DNA from: Stigmatella ashevillena
GTDB taxonomy: Bacteria; Myxococcota; Myxococcia; Myxococcales; Myxococcaceae
Assembly (NCBI RefSeq): GCF_028368975.1
Contig: NZ_JAQNDM010000001.1
Location: forward strand, 124,001 to 188,000
Length of the DNA stretch: 64,000 bases
Direction of reading: 5' to 3'
This document shows positions 31,230 to 40,258 of the stretch, one piece after another. A program made the translations under genes and the position numbers. How positions within the stretch are numbered: position 1 is the stretch's first letter; every line of letters starts with the position of its first letter. The notes beneath the pieces are model-generated. The model was not told where the DNA came from. It saw only the letters and a program-made list of their open reading frames with translations, and did no database searches.

Positions 31230-31272
31230 GGCAGGCTGCTCTCCATGCAGCCTGCCCTTCATGCAGCCTGCC
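31230..31272 (-). promoter_or_regulatory. Hairpin with an alternative pairing arm between the AAA+ and nucleotidyltransferase genes
   Basis: GGCAGGCTGC (31230-31239) is the reverse complement of GCAGCCTGCC, which occurs twice (31247-31256 and 31263-31272) as part of a CATGCAGCCTGCC direct repeat with a 16-bp period. Either copy could pair with the single partner arm. It follows the AAA+ stop codon on the transcribed strand without a U-run, so attenuation or RNA stability is more likely than plain termination. Confidence 0.5.
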
Positions 31273-31289
31273 TTCCAGGCCCAGGGCCT

Positions 31290-34200
31290 TCAGCGGGACT
31301 GACTGATGGCCTGGACCAGCTCCAGCGCTTCGGTCACCGCCTGCCAGACCTGCATGGCTTTGACGTCCTCGGAGCCCAACTGGAGGCTGCGCTTCGCGGC
31401 CCGCTCCAACGGCTCCAGGGCGGTCTGGATCAACGTGATCTGCCGGGGAAGGTCGACCGGCAGCGGCGCCGAAGCGGATCGCACCAGAGCGGGTGCCACC
31501 GCCACGGGGCGCTCCGCCATGGCGGTCACCGCCTTCGTCAGTTGCTCCATGAAGGGCCCGAGATCCGACGAGGCCGAGTTGCCCGCCGGAGCCGCCGCAG
31601 GCTGGAGCGAGCGCTCGGTCAACGCCTTCAGGACCTTCGCCAGATGCTGGAGGTAAGGCGTCAGGTCCGTTCCGGGCGGCACCTGCACCACGGGCGCGGG
31701 AGCGGGCGTCTCCTTCACCTCCCGTGCCACCTGGGCGATCTCCAGCACCGCCTCGCGCAACGCATCCAGGCGCGGCGTCACGGTGGAAAGAGGATCCACC
31801 CCAGGCTTCCGCTCCTGTCCTTGGCGCACCGTCTCCGCCGCTTGCGACACGGCGTGGCCCACCACACCGAGCTGCTCCTCGATGGCGCTGAGCTGGCCGG
31901 TGACCCGAGCCACCGGATCGTCCTCCTTGCCCCCCATGCGCTTGACGCGTGCGAAGCCCTGTTTGATCTCCTCCCAGCGCTTCGCCTTCTCGGGTGTGAG
32001 CCGTCCGCGCATCTCCTGAAGCTTGAGCAGGTTCTGCTCGGCCGCCGTGGTGAGCGTCTGGGACTCGCCCTGGTAGTGGTCGTCGATGAGCCGCTCCAGC
32101 TCGTCGTCCGTCATCGCCGCCACGACTTTTTCGGTGAGCTTGTTCATGTTGCGGTAGCTGCCTTGCAGCTTGAACGCCGGCTCCGTCCGGAACCGCTCGT
32201 CCTGTGCCGCCGAGGCGATGTACTGAAGGTTCACCTTCAGCAGCACCTTCTGCACGCTGAACAGCCGCTGGAACACCGCGACGATCTCTTGCAGTTCCGC
32301 CGCCGCGTAGCCGTAGGACAGCTCGCCCGCGGGTACTTCTTCGCCCTTGGCCATCCGGATGAGCTTGTGGATGTCCGCCGGCTCCCGCGTCGCCAGCGGC
32401 GCCAGCGCCGGGTTCGAGGTGAGTCCGTTCTCGATGTAGCTGAGCGCGAACAGCTCCTCCTTGCCGTCGAGGATCTCTCCCAGGTTGTAGGTGTCCGCAC
32501 GGTTGGCGAGCATGTCCGGAATCCGGAAGCGCTCCCCTGTCTCCGTGTACGGGTTGCCTGCCATCACCACGCAGAACTTCTTGCCGCGCAAGTCATACGT
32601 GCGCGTGCGGCCATTCCACACGCCTTCGATCCGGCGCTGGCCGTCGCACAGGGAAATGAACTTCTGGAGCAGTTCCGGATCCGTGTGCTGGATGTCATCG
32701 AGGTAGAGCATCACGTTGTTGCCCATCTCGAACGACAGGTTGATGCGCTCCACCTCCTGCCGCGAGGTGGCATTGGGCGCCTCCGCCGGATCCAACGACT
32801 TCACCGAGTGACCCAACGCCGGGCCGTTGACCTTGACGAAGGTCAAACCCAACCGGCTCGCCACGTACTCCATCAGGGTCGTCTTGCCGTAGCCGGGGGG
32901 CGACATGAGCAGCAACATGCCCATGCGATCCGTGCGTTTGTTTTCCCCCGCCGCGCCCAACTGCTTGGCCAGGTTGGCGCCAATGAGCGGCAGGTACACC
33001 TCGTCAATGAGCCGGTTGCGCACGAAGGACGACAGCACCTTGGGGCTCAACTCCTCCAGGCGCAGCTTGCGGCGCTCGCGCTCCAGCAAGTCCCTCAACA
33101 GGAGCCGGTACTCATGGTACGCGGGCACCCGGAGTTGCCGGAACTCGCCCAGCCGCGCCAGGAACTCGTCCAACCGCACCACCAGCTTCCGATCGACAAT
33201 GCGCGGGTGCTGCCCCAACAGCTCCGTGACTTCCAACGAGGTGAGCGCACCGGCCTCGTGGCGGTCCACCTTGCGCTCGGTGAGCAGCAACACCGCCGCT
33301 TCCACGGCCACGTGGGCCGCGGCCCCAGCCCCCCCCTCGCGCTGGGCCAGATACCCATCCACCCACGCCCGTGCAATCCGAAGCCGCTCGGGGAGGTTCT
33401 TCTCCAGGCCCCGCAGGTCTTCGTCGAACGCCGAGCGGTTGCCCTGCCGATCGAGCTGGCTGAGAAACGCCTCCCGGACCGCCACCGCTTCGGCGCTGGT
33501 GGTGAAGCGGGGACGTTCCACGCCCAGCTCCTCCACGAGGTAGCGCCCGGCCTGACGGGCTTCCGCCGGAGAGTGGGCGATCCGGTGTGCGGTGAGGAAG
33601 GCCCCCACGCGCTCGCCCAGCTCGTCCCCGAGCGTCACCAGTTCCGTGCCACTGGCGAAGACCGCACGCAGACGGGACAGGCTGCGCGCCCGGCGGTGGA
33701 GCACCGTCCGCCCCGCGTCATCCGTGTCGAACACCCAGTAGAGAACCGCATAGGACCTGGGGGTGGAGGCGAAGCGCAGCAGGCCCGCGCCCTGGTGCAG
33801 GTGGAGCAACTTCTCCAGCAGCGCCACCGTGTCGGCATCGTGGATGCCGCGCTCGTACCCCTCGTCGTACTTCTCCGAGGAGTAGGCGCGCACGCGCTCC
33901 AGCAGGGTGCCCGAAGTGGACGCCTCGTGCAGGGCCGTCAGGCTCAGGCCTGCCCTGCCCTCCTCCGCATCCGCGAGGAGGCTCGCGGCCAGGTACTCCG
34001 CCCGGTACACCTCGCGCGTCTCGGAGACCAGGTGCTGCTCCCACAAGGCCTTGTACTTCTCCAGCGCCGGGTCATCCAGCCGCACGGAGTAGTCCGTGCC
34101 GGTGAGCTGGAGGAAGAGCGCTCCGTCCCGAGGCACGAGCGTCAACTCCAGCGTCTGGGTGTTGACGTTGAAGCGGTACTTGCCGAATTTGATGACCGCC

Positions 34201-36788
34201 TGGCCGTCCTCGAAGAGATCCTGGCGATCCCTCAAGGCCCGTAGCGCGTCCTGGCGCGCCGTCTTCACCCGCGAGAGCACCTCGTCCGCGCGGACGCTGT
34301 CCTGCAGTTCCATGAGCTGCTCGGCCAACTGCCGCAGCTTCTGGATCATCGAGTCAGACGCGAAGTACGTGTTCAGCTCGTCGTCTGCCTTGAAGGACTT
34401 CGCCCGGCGCTGGACGCCCACGAGGATGCGCTCGGCGGCACTGAACAGGTTCTGCGCCCGGCGCTGGCGCTCGTCCACCAGCGCCTGCTTCTTGGCGCCG
34501 AACGCCTCCAGCAACTCCTCCCGCTTCTGGGTGATGGGCTCGAGGAACTCGTCGAACTCCCCGAAGCGGCCCTCCAGCTCCTCCAACTGGACGGTGAGGC
34601 GGGACATGCCCTCGTCGCACTTCTCCGGCGAGTCCGCCCCGGACAGCGCACTCTCGATGTTCTGTCCGAGCAGCTTGAACTGGGCGCCGAACTCCGCGCG
34701 CTTCTCGCGGCCCACCAGCTCCTTGCGCCGGGCCTGGAGCCCCGCGCGCACGCGGTTGAGCCGGGAGAACAGCTCGGAGATGCCTTCCAGGATCTTCGCC
34801 CGGGCCAGCGGATCTCCCACCTGGAGGCCACCGACGACTTCGCCGAGGACTTCCAACCCCTTGCCCACCTTCTCGATGTCCTCGGCGAGCGGGGCCAGTT
34901 CCACCGTGGTCTGCACCGGCTCCAGCTTGCCCAGCAGCACGTCCAGCCGCTCCCCGATGGGCTGGAGCGCCTCGCCCTTCTGGAAGAACTCCACGCACCC
35001 GGCGCTGACCCGGTCCGACTCTTCGATGACCTGCTTCTCCAGCGCCTCCACCCGGGCGAGCTCGATGTAGCGGATCTCCTTCAGGGTGATGAGGTGGCCG
35101 CGCTGCTGGCGCAGATCGGTGAGCGCCTGCATGTAGGCCTCGGCGTTCGTCAGCTCCTCCGGGCGCACCTTCAGCAGCAAAGCGGCCTGCTTCGCGTCGG
35201 CCTCGGTGAGGGCCTCCGTGGCGCGCTTCTGCAGCGCCTGGACCTTCTCGAACTCGTCGATGATGGACTCGGAGGTGCGCCGCAGGGCCTCCAGGGGCTC
35301 CTGGAGCTTCACCTCGGCATGGCCCAGCCAGTAGTAGGCGTCCAGGGCCCGCGTCACCGAGGCGATGATGTCCTCGTAGGTGCGCCGGGTGGGCTTGTCC
35401 GTCCGGGAGATGCGCTGAAGGCTCAGCGCGTCCGAGATGCCGCGCACCAGCTCGGCGTTGCCCACCTTGCCCAGGTAGCCAGGCACCGGGGGCGTGGCGG
35501 CGGCATGCTCGGCGGAGACAAAGGGCGTCTGCCACACCTGCATCGGGTGGACACGCGTGGGCTCGTTCGTGGCGGCACGGAAGACCACCAAGCCGCCGTC
35601 ACCGAAGAGGCTGAAGCCGTGCGCCAGCAAGGGGTTCTGCACTTCCTTGCGGACCAGGTTGTAGGAGAAGAGGACGTAGCTGCCCTCATCCCGGCGGTAG
35701 AAGATGTAGAGGACATCCTCCCCGTTGGGGGAGCGGATGGACTGCTTGAACTCCATCCCATCCGAGGCGCCCTCGAAGACTTTGTAATCCCCCGTCTGCA
35801 AGTAGAAGCCGCCGGGGAAGATGATGCCTTGGTCCTCCGGAAGCCGGACACACGCCTGCCCCATGGCGTCGATGCGCAGCACGTGCTGGGTGCGCGTGTT
35901 GAAGACCAAGTAGCGGTGCGCCTTCTCTCGGAACGGCAGCACGCGCAGCAGGATGAGGGTGCCGACCTTCGCGTAAGCGATCTCCGCGTCGTCCAGGGAC
36001 TGGTCCGCGTCCTCCACCGGCTCGCTGTAGATGCCCAGGCCCGTGCTGGAGTTGTTCTCCACCTTGACGGTGAGATCTCCTTTCACCGTCTCGACGAACA
36101 CCTGATCCAGGACATTGACGTGCGGGTGGGCCCCCAGCACGTAGTTCTCGCGCGTGGCCACCGTCCATTCGAAGTCGTGCGACGGAGGAAAGACGTGATC
36201 CCTCTCGCCCTGGTTGTCGATGTAGGTGGCCCGGCCCTCCACATCCACGCTGAAGCGGAAGACCTTGATGTCCCGCAGCGTCTGGCCCGTCTGGAAGACC
36301 GCCAGCAGCCGGGAGTCGGTGCGGCGCAGCTGGGAGAGCTTCGCGTCCTTGTAATACTTGTACAGCTCGCCGAAGTCCTTGACGAACCGGGGGTCCGCCA
36401 GGAAGCCGCCCGCCTCGGTGGGCGGCACGGCGGAGAAGTCGAAGCCCTCGGCCGTCTTCTCGAACTTGTGCAGCGAGAAGACGTCCGCGACGACCGTCTC
36501 CTTCTTCAGCCCGAGGAAGACGTTGTATCCGAAGAGCAGATACTTCCCGACGCTGACGATGTCGCGCGGGACGCAGTTGTTCTCCGTGCGGACCCGCTCG
36601 TTCCCGATGACCGCCAGCTCGGTGCCACCGAAGAGAGACTTGCGCCGCGTGTTGAGGTCCGCCGCACGGGTGCCCAACGTCTCCGCCTGGGACAGCAGGC
36701 GGGCGCGGATGACCTCGTAGCTGCCGCCCTCCAGCGTCGTCTCGCCCGTGGGCGCCGCGCCCTGGGGCTTCACGCCGTCAGTTGCCAT
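31290..36788 (-). CDS. Giant AAA+ ATPase of the 'DNA repair ATPase' family
   Basis: This 1832-residue protein has an N-terminal region with beta-propeller-like repeats (about 60-430: GFYLQTGDYKVFEGA, DVLYIFYRRDEGSYVLFSYN), a long coiled-coil middle (about 480-840, rich in Glu/Leu/Arg), a mixed domain (about 860-1250) and a C-terminal MoxR-like AAA+ module. Walker A is SPPGYGKTT near residue 1296, Walker B is MLYLDDIQH near 1363, and VVMAGNPYTETGERFRIPDM supplies sensor-like residues. The tail (about 1600-1832) is Ala/Pro/Gln-rich with more coiled coil. Homologues in actinobacteria and myxobacteria are usually labelled 'DNA repair ATPase' without experimental support that I know of. It follows the flotillin and YqiJ-like genes in the same direction, so a membrane-linked remodelling role is a reasonable inference. 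Confidence 0.85.
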   Translation of the reverse strand: MATDGVKPQGAAPTGETTLEGGSYEVIRARLLSQAETLGTRAADLNTRRKSLFGGTELAVIGNERVRTENNCVPRDIVSVGKYLLFGYNVFLGLKKETVVADVFSLHKFEKTAEGFDFSAVPPTEAGGFLADPRFVKDFGELYKYYKDAKLSQLRRTDSRLLAVFQTGQTLRDIKVFRFSVDVEGRATYIDNQGERDHVFPPSHDFEWTVATRENYVLGAHPHVNVLDQVFVETVKGDLTVKVENNSSTGLGIYSEPVEDADQSLDDAEIAYAKVGTLILLRVLPFREKAHRYLVFNTRTQHVLRIDAMGQACVRLPEDQGIIFPGGFYLQTGDYKVFEGASDGMEFKQSIRSPNGEDVLYIFYRRDEGSYVLFSYNLVRKEVQNPLLAHGFSLFGDGGLVVFRAATNEPTRVHPMQVWQTPFVSAEHAAATPPVPGYLGKVGNAELVRGISDALSLQRISRTDKPTRRTYEDIIASVTRALDAYYWLGHAEVKLQEPLEALRRTSESIIDEFEKVQALQKRATEALTEADAKQAALLLKVRPEELTNAEAYMQALTDLRQQRGHLITLKEIRYIELARVEALEKQVIEESDRVSAGCVEFFQKGEALQPIGERLDVLLGKLEPVQTTVELAPLAEDIEKVGKGLEVLGEVVGGLQVGDPLARAKILEGISELFSRLNRVRAGLQARRKELVGREKRAEFGAQFKLLGQNIESALSGADSPEKCDEGMSRLTVQLEELEGRFGEFDEFLEPITQKREELLEAFGAKKQALVDERQRRAQNLFSAAERILVGVQRRAKSFKADDELNTYFASDSMIQKLRQLAEQLMELQDSVRADEVLSRVKTARQDALRALRDRQDLFEDGQAVIKFGKYRFNVNTQTLELTLVPRDGALFLQLTGTDYSVRLDDPALEKYKALWEQHLVSETREVYRAEYLAASLLADAEEGRAGLSLTALHEASTSGTLLERVRAYSSEKYDEGYERGIHDADTVALLEKLLHLHQGAGLLRFASTPRSYAVLYWVFDTDDAGRTVLHRRARSLSRLRAVFASGTELVTLGDELGERVGAFLTAHRIAHSPAEARQAGRYLVEELGVERPRFTTSAEAVAVREAFLSQLDRQGNRSAFDEDLRGLEKNLPERLRIARAWVDGYLAQREGGAGAAAHVAVEAAVLLLTERKVDRHEAGALTSLEVTELLGQHPRIVDRKLVVRLDEFLARLGEFRQLRVPAYHEYRLLLRDLLERERRKLRLEELSPKVLSSFVRNRLIDEVYLPLIGANLAKQLGAAGENKRTDRMGMLLLMSPPGYGKTTLMEYVASRLGLTFVKVNGPALGHSVKSLDPAEAPNATSRQEVERINLSFEMGNNVMLYLDDIQHTDPELLQKFISLCDGQRRIEGVWNGRTRTYDLRGKKFCVVMAGNPYTETGERFRIPDMLANRADTYNLGEILDGKEELFALSYIENGLTSNPALAPLATREPADIHKLIRMAKGEEVPAGELSYGYAAAELQEIVAVFQRLFSVQKVLLKVNLQYIASAAQDERFRTEPAFKLQGSYRNMNKLTEKVVAAMTDDELERLIDDHYQGESQTLTTAAEQNLLKLQEMRGRLTPEKAKRWEEIKQGFARVKRMGGKEDDPVARVTGQLSAIEEQLGVVGHAVSQAAETVRQGQERKPGVDPLSTVTPRLDALREAVLEIAQVAREVKETPAPAPVVQVPPGTDLTPYLQHLAKVLKALTERSLQPAAAPAGNSASSDLGPFMEQLTKAVTAMAERPVAVAPALVRSASAPLPVDLPRQITLIQTALEPLERAAKRSLQLGSEDVKAMQVWQAVTEALELVQAISQSR

Positions 36789-36830
36789 GGTGGTTCACCG
36801 AAAATGAACGGAACATCGAAAGAGAGAGAC

Positions 36831-36882
36831 GCCCTCACCCCCTGCCCTCTCCCGTCGGGCGGGAGAAGGCGGAGGTGAAAGC
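36831..36882. repeat. REP-like imperfect palindrome between the flotillin and AAA+ genes
   Basis: The segment begins GCCCTCACCCCCTGCCCTC, has a TCGGGCGGGAGAAGG right arm and ends GGAGGTGAAAGC. The pattern CCCTCACCC...CCCTCTCCC...GGGAGA...GAGGTG resembles dispersed extragenic palindromes in many GC-rich genomes. Whether it recurs elsewhere in this genome cannot be checked here; I saw no second copy in the window. Confidence 0.45.
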
Positions 36883-36908
36883 TCGAAACATCCGTGGAGC
36901 GCGCGAAG

Positions 36909-39158
36909 CTACTCGACGGACTTCTGAGGAGAGGCGGGATGGGCCACGCCCTCCACCACCGGACTGGCCGATGGGGCCGGAGGCGGAGCGTTGGCCACCA
37001 TGCGGTGCAGCAGCGCCGCCACCGCGAGGTTCTGCGCGTCGTTCGTCAGGCCGGGCTTGGAGAGGATTTCCTTGATGTCCGCCGGGAGATCCCGCTCCCC
37101 GGTGAGGTAGCCCTGGCTCACGGAGCGCAGCACCTCGCCGTGCTCCAGCGCGCCGTCCAGCGACGTGCCAATGGACACCGCCTTGACGAAGCGCTCGAAG
37201 AACTGACCGTCGCCACCGACGATCTGGAACTTCGCGTTGCTGAAGGCCTGGGCCAGCACCTTGGCCTGGGACTCGGCCACGTCCTTGCGGACGCGGATGG
37301 CCTCCATCTCCACATCGCGCTCCTTCTGCAGACGCAGGCGGAACTCCTCGTGCTCGCGGCCCACGCCGTCCAGCGCCTTCATCGAGGTGGCCTTCTCGGC
37401 AAGGCCGCGGGCCTCGGCGAGCAGCTTCTCCTGGATGGCGGCGGCCTCGGCCATGAGCTTCTCGCGGGTGGCGTGTGCCTCGGCCTCGCCGCGCTTGTGG
37501 ATGGCGGCGGCCTCGGCCTCCTGGACACGGGCGTGCGACAAGCCCTTCTCCTGCTCGCCCGCGGCCTCGGCCAGCAGCTTCTTCTGGATGACGTTGGCCT
37601 CGGCCTCCTGGATGCGGACCTGGGCCATGCCCTTCTCCTGCTCACCCGCGGCCTCGGCCATCAGCCGCTCGCGGACGACCTGGGCCTGCGCCATGCCCTG
37701 CTTCTCGATGACGCTGGCCTCGGCCTCCTTCACGCGCACCTGGGCCATGCCCTGCTTCTCGGCGGCCACAGCGTCCGCCTCGCGCACGCGCACATTGGCC
37801 AGGCCCGGAGCGGCCGTCTCGGCCTGAACGCCTTCGGACAGCCGCATCTTCGCCTTGGCGGTCTTGTCCGCGGCTTCCAGGTCCGCCTCGGCCAGGGTGA
37901 GCCGTTCCTTGGCCATGAACTTGGCCACCTCGTTGCTGGCCTCGGCCGCCTTGATGTCCTTGACGAGCTTCTCCTGGGCGTGCGCCTCGGCGTTGATGAG
38001 CAGCGCTTCCTTGTTGCGCTTGGCTTCGGCCGTCACGCGCAGGTCCTTGATGCGCTCCTCTTCCTCGGCCACCGTCTTCTCCACGACGATGCGGGCGCGG
38101 ATGACGTCCGCGATGGCCTTCTTCTCGCCTTCGAGCGCCTTCTCCTTGGAGATGCGCTGCAGCTCCGTCTCGCGCTCGCGGTTGATGGCCTCCAGGGCGC
38201 GGTCCTTCTCCACGCGCTCGGTCTCCACGCCCACCACGCGCTCGCGGTTCTTCTGGGCCACTTGGATCTGCCGGGTCTTGTTCTCCTCGTTGATGGAGAT
38301 CTCCTCCTCGGCCTTGATGCGGGCCAGCTCCGCCTTCGCGTGCTCCTCGGCCTTCACGCGGTCGGCCTCGGCGACCTCGCGGGCCTGGATGCTCTCGATC
38401 TCGCGCTTCTGCTTGGCGGCGGCCTCGGCGCGCTGGCGCTCCAGGGCGAAGATGGCCTCGTCCGACTCGACGTTGCGCTTGGTGATGGCCATGCGCTCGC
38501 TCTGCTTGAACTCGTTGGTGCTGACGTTCTGCACCGTGGTGAGCTCGGTGATCTTCCGGATGCCCTGCGCGTCAAGGATGTTGTCCTTGTCCAGCATCTC
38601 GACCGGCGTCTGCTCCAGGAAGTCGATGGCGCAGTCTTCCAGCATGTAGCCGTTCAGGTCCCGGCCGATGGTGCCGACGACCTTGTCCTTGATCTCCTCA
38701 CGCTTGGTGTAGAGCTCCTCGAAGTCGAAGCTCTTGCCCACCGTCTTGAGGGCCTCGGAGAACTTGGCCTCGAAGAGGTTCTCCAGCGTCTCTTGATCGC
38801 TGGCGCGCACACAGCCGATGGACTGGGCCACCTTGAGCACGTCCTCGCGCGTCTTGTTCACGCGCACGAAGAAGGTGACCTTGATGTCCCCGCGGATGTT
38901 GTCCTTGCAGATGAGGCCTTCCTTGCCGCGGCGGTCGATCTCCACCGTCTTGAGCGAGATGTCCATGACCTCGGACCGGTGGATGATGGGGATGACCACC
39001 GCACCCGTGAAGGTCACGACGGGCTCGCTCTTGAGCGTGTTGACGATCAGCACCTTGCCCTGATCCACCTGGCGGTAGAACCGAGCAATCACGATGAGGG
39101 TTCCGAACAGCAGGACGCTGCCGACACCCACGGCTCCAGCGACGGTAGGGAGATCCAT
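36909..39158 (-). CDS. Flotillin-family (SPFH/band 7) membrane scaffold protein
   Basis: The start at 39158 has AAGGA five bases upstream. The 749-residue protein has an N-terminal transmembrane helix (about 6-28: VAGAVGVGSVLLFGTLIVIA), an SPFH domain (about 30-210: YRQVDQGKVLIVN, PIIHRSEVMDISLKTVEIDRRG, GDIKVTFFVRVNKTREDVLKVAQSIG, RDLNGYMLEDCAIDFLEQTP) and then over 400 residues of Glu/Ala/Lys/Arg coiled coil. The coil contains near-identical units such as GMAQVR(I/V)-(Q/K)-EAEA and LLAEAAGEQEKG repeated between about residues 480 and 620. It is far longer than canonical flotillins (about 450-520) and closest to YqiK-like proteins. Flotillins organise membrane microdomains. The upstream neighbour is a YqiJ-like protein, as in Escherichia coli yqiJ-yqiK. 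Confidence 0.92.
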   Translation of the reverse strand: MDLPTVAGAVGVGSVLLFGTLIVIARFYRQVDQGKVLIVNTLKSEPVVTFTGAVVIPIIHRSEVMDISLKTVEIDRRGKEGLICKDNIRGDIKVTFFVRVNKTREDVLKVAQSIGCVRASDQETLENLFEAKFSEALKTVGKSFDFEELYTKREEIKDKVVGTIGRDLNGYMLEDCAIDFLEQTPVEMLDKDNILDAQGIRKITELTTVQNVSTNEFKQSERMAITKRNVESDEAIFALERQRAEAAAKQKREIESIQAREVAEADRVKAEEHAKAELARIKAEEEISINEENKTRQIQVAQKNRERVVGVETERVEKDRALEAINRERETELQRISKEKALEGEKKAIADVIRARIVVEKTVAEEEERIKDLRVTAEAKRNKEALLINAEAHAQEKLVKDIKAAEASNEVAKFMAKERLTLAEADLEAADKTAKAKMRLSEGVQAETAAPGLANVRVREADAVAAEKQGMAQVRVKEAEASVIEKQGMAQAQVVRERLMAEAAGEQEKGMAQVRIQEAEANVIQKKLLAEAAGEQEKGLSHARVQEAEAAAIHKRGEAEAHATREKLMAEAAAIQEKLLAEARGLAEKATSMKALDGVGREHEEFRLRLQKERDVEMEAIRVRKDVAESQAKVLAQAFSNAKFQIVGGDGQFFERFVKAVSIGTSLDGALEHGEVLRSVSQGYLTGERDLPADIKEILSKPGLTNDAQNLAVAALLHRMVANAPPPAPSASPVVEGVAHPASPQKSVE

Positions 39159-39248
39159 TGCTTTCCTTCTGATGAGAAACCGGAGGGATTTGTAGTACGC
39201 GCTTGGAGCCCCCCGCAAACAGCTCCAGGCACGATGGTGAGTGAAGAC

Positions 39249-40067
39249 CTAGGAGACCCGATCCTTGATGCGGGCGACCAGCGCCGGATCCTGGACATGG
39301 CCCAGTTCCTCGGAGAGCAGCCAGTCGACCGGCTCCACCTCGTAGACATCCCGGGCCGGGTCATAGCCGAGAATGAGCGCCTGATCTCCGCGCTTGAGCT
39401 GGTTGGCCTTGCCGCAAAAGACATTGAGGATGAGGCCCGCGCCGCCGTCCGCGAAGGTGGCCTGACCAAAGCTCCCGGTGACGGTGCCGCTGTTGATGAT
39501 GCAGACACGCCCCATGAGCGTCTCGCGGCTCGGGGCCTTCGAGGCAATGAAGATGGGGCGCAAGGGCCGGACCGCCAGCGCCGCGAGGAACGTGCCCAGC
39601 AGCAGGCTCACGAGCAGCATCCCCCCGCTGATGACCGCTCCAGGCAACACCGCACCGAGCAGTTCGTGGGCCGCGCCACTGCCCAGCAGGGAGAGCGTCC
39701 AGGAGGCGAAGACGATGAAGCTGCCGGAGATGGTGACCGGAATGCCCGCGAAGCCCAGCCCCGAGAGCGACCCCGCGTCCAAGTCGACATCGGCATCGTG
39801 GCCACCCACGGCCTTGGCGGCCTTGGCGGCGCCGACGATTCCTTCCGCCGCGCCCTTGGCACTTCCTTCGAGCACACCCCCGAGCGCCTTGGCGCCTCCC
39901 TCGAAAGTACCGCCCGCGGCCTTGGCGCCCGCGGCCACATCACCGTCCAGCATGTCCACGCCGGCGGCACCCAGGATGACGCACAGCCAATACACCAGCA
40001 CCACGCCCATCAAGATGCTGAGCAGGGCAGTCGGAAAAGCCAGGATGGCGTCGAGGAAGGCGGTCAT
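39249..40067 (-). CDS. YqiJ-like membrane protein with C-terminal OB-fold
   Basis: The ATG at 40067 (272 residues) precedes FLDAILAFPTALLSILMGVVLVYWLCVILG, an N-terminal membrane helix; the ribosome site is weak. A Gly/Ala-rich segment (about 45-95, GAKAAGG, GGVLEGSAKGAAEG) follows, then two more membrane helices (about 110-180), then a soluble beta domain from about 190: MGRVCIINSGTVTGSFGQATFADGG and GDQALILGYDPARDVYEVEPVDWL, as in OB-fold NfeD/YqiJ tails. NfeD-type proteins partner with SPFH proteins. The flotillin gene starts 90 bases downstream on the same strand, supporting a joint complex. Confidence 0.82.
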   Translation of the reverse strand: MTAFLDAILAFPTALLSILMGVVLVYWLCVILGAAGVDMLDGDVAAGAKAAGGTFEGGAKALGGVLEGSAKGAAEGIVGAAKAAKAVGGHDADVDLDAGSLSGLGFAGIPVTISGSFIVFASWTLSLLGSGAAHELLGAVLPGAVISGGMLLVSLLLGTFLAALAVRPLRPIFIASKAPSRETLMGRVCIINSGTVTGSFGQATFADGGAGLILNVFCGKANQLKRGDQALILGYDPARDVYEVEPVDWLLSEELGHVQDPALVARIKDRVS

Positions 40068-40184
40068 CGGCTCGGGAGGTTGGAGACTTTCTGACAGGAG
40101 TCTAGACCAAGGAGGCAACAACCAGGAAAGCCACCCTCCGAAAGATGCCTGCCTGCCCTACGGGCCTCCAACCCGGAGCGCTTT

Positions 40185-40201
40185 GCGGAGGCGGCCTCCG
40201 C
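40185..40201. promoter_or_regulatory. Inverted repeat in the divergent yqiJ-like / topoisomerase region
   Basis: GCGGAGG-CGG-CCTCCGC is a perfect 7-bp inverted repeat in the 191-base gap between two divergent genes, about 58 bases before the topoisomerase start. It could be an operator or an RNA hairpin in the topoisomerase leader. Confidence 0.4.
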
Positions 40202-40258
40202 TGCGCAGCTATGAAGCAGTTCACAGGCGCACGGGCCCTCTGGCGGCCATGGCGGATC

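Noticed and set aside
31245-34244. Open frame of 999 codons antisense to the AAA+ gene
   Set aside because: Composition is Arg/His/Leu repeats with no recognisable fold, and it lies opposite clear AAA+ motifs.
36831-36882. Insertion-sequence end between the flotillin and AAA+ genes
   Set aside because: No target duplication or transposase; the imperfect palindrome fits an extragenic repeat better.
36894-40094. Open frame of 1066 codons on the plus strand across the flotillin region
   Set aside because: It is antisense to the flotillin and YqiJ-like genes, rich in Leu/His/Gly/Ala from reversed Glu/Ala codons, and shows no domain; a shadow of high GC.
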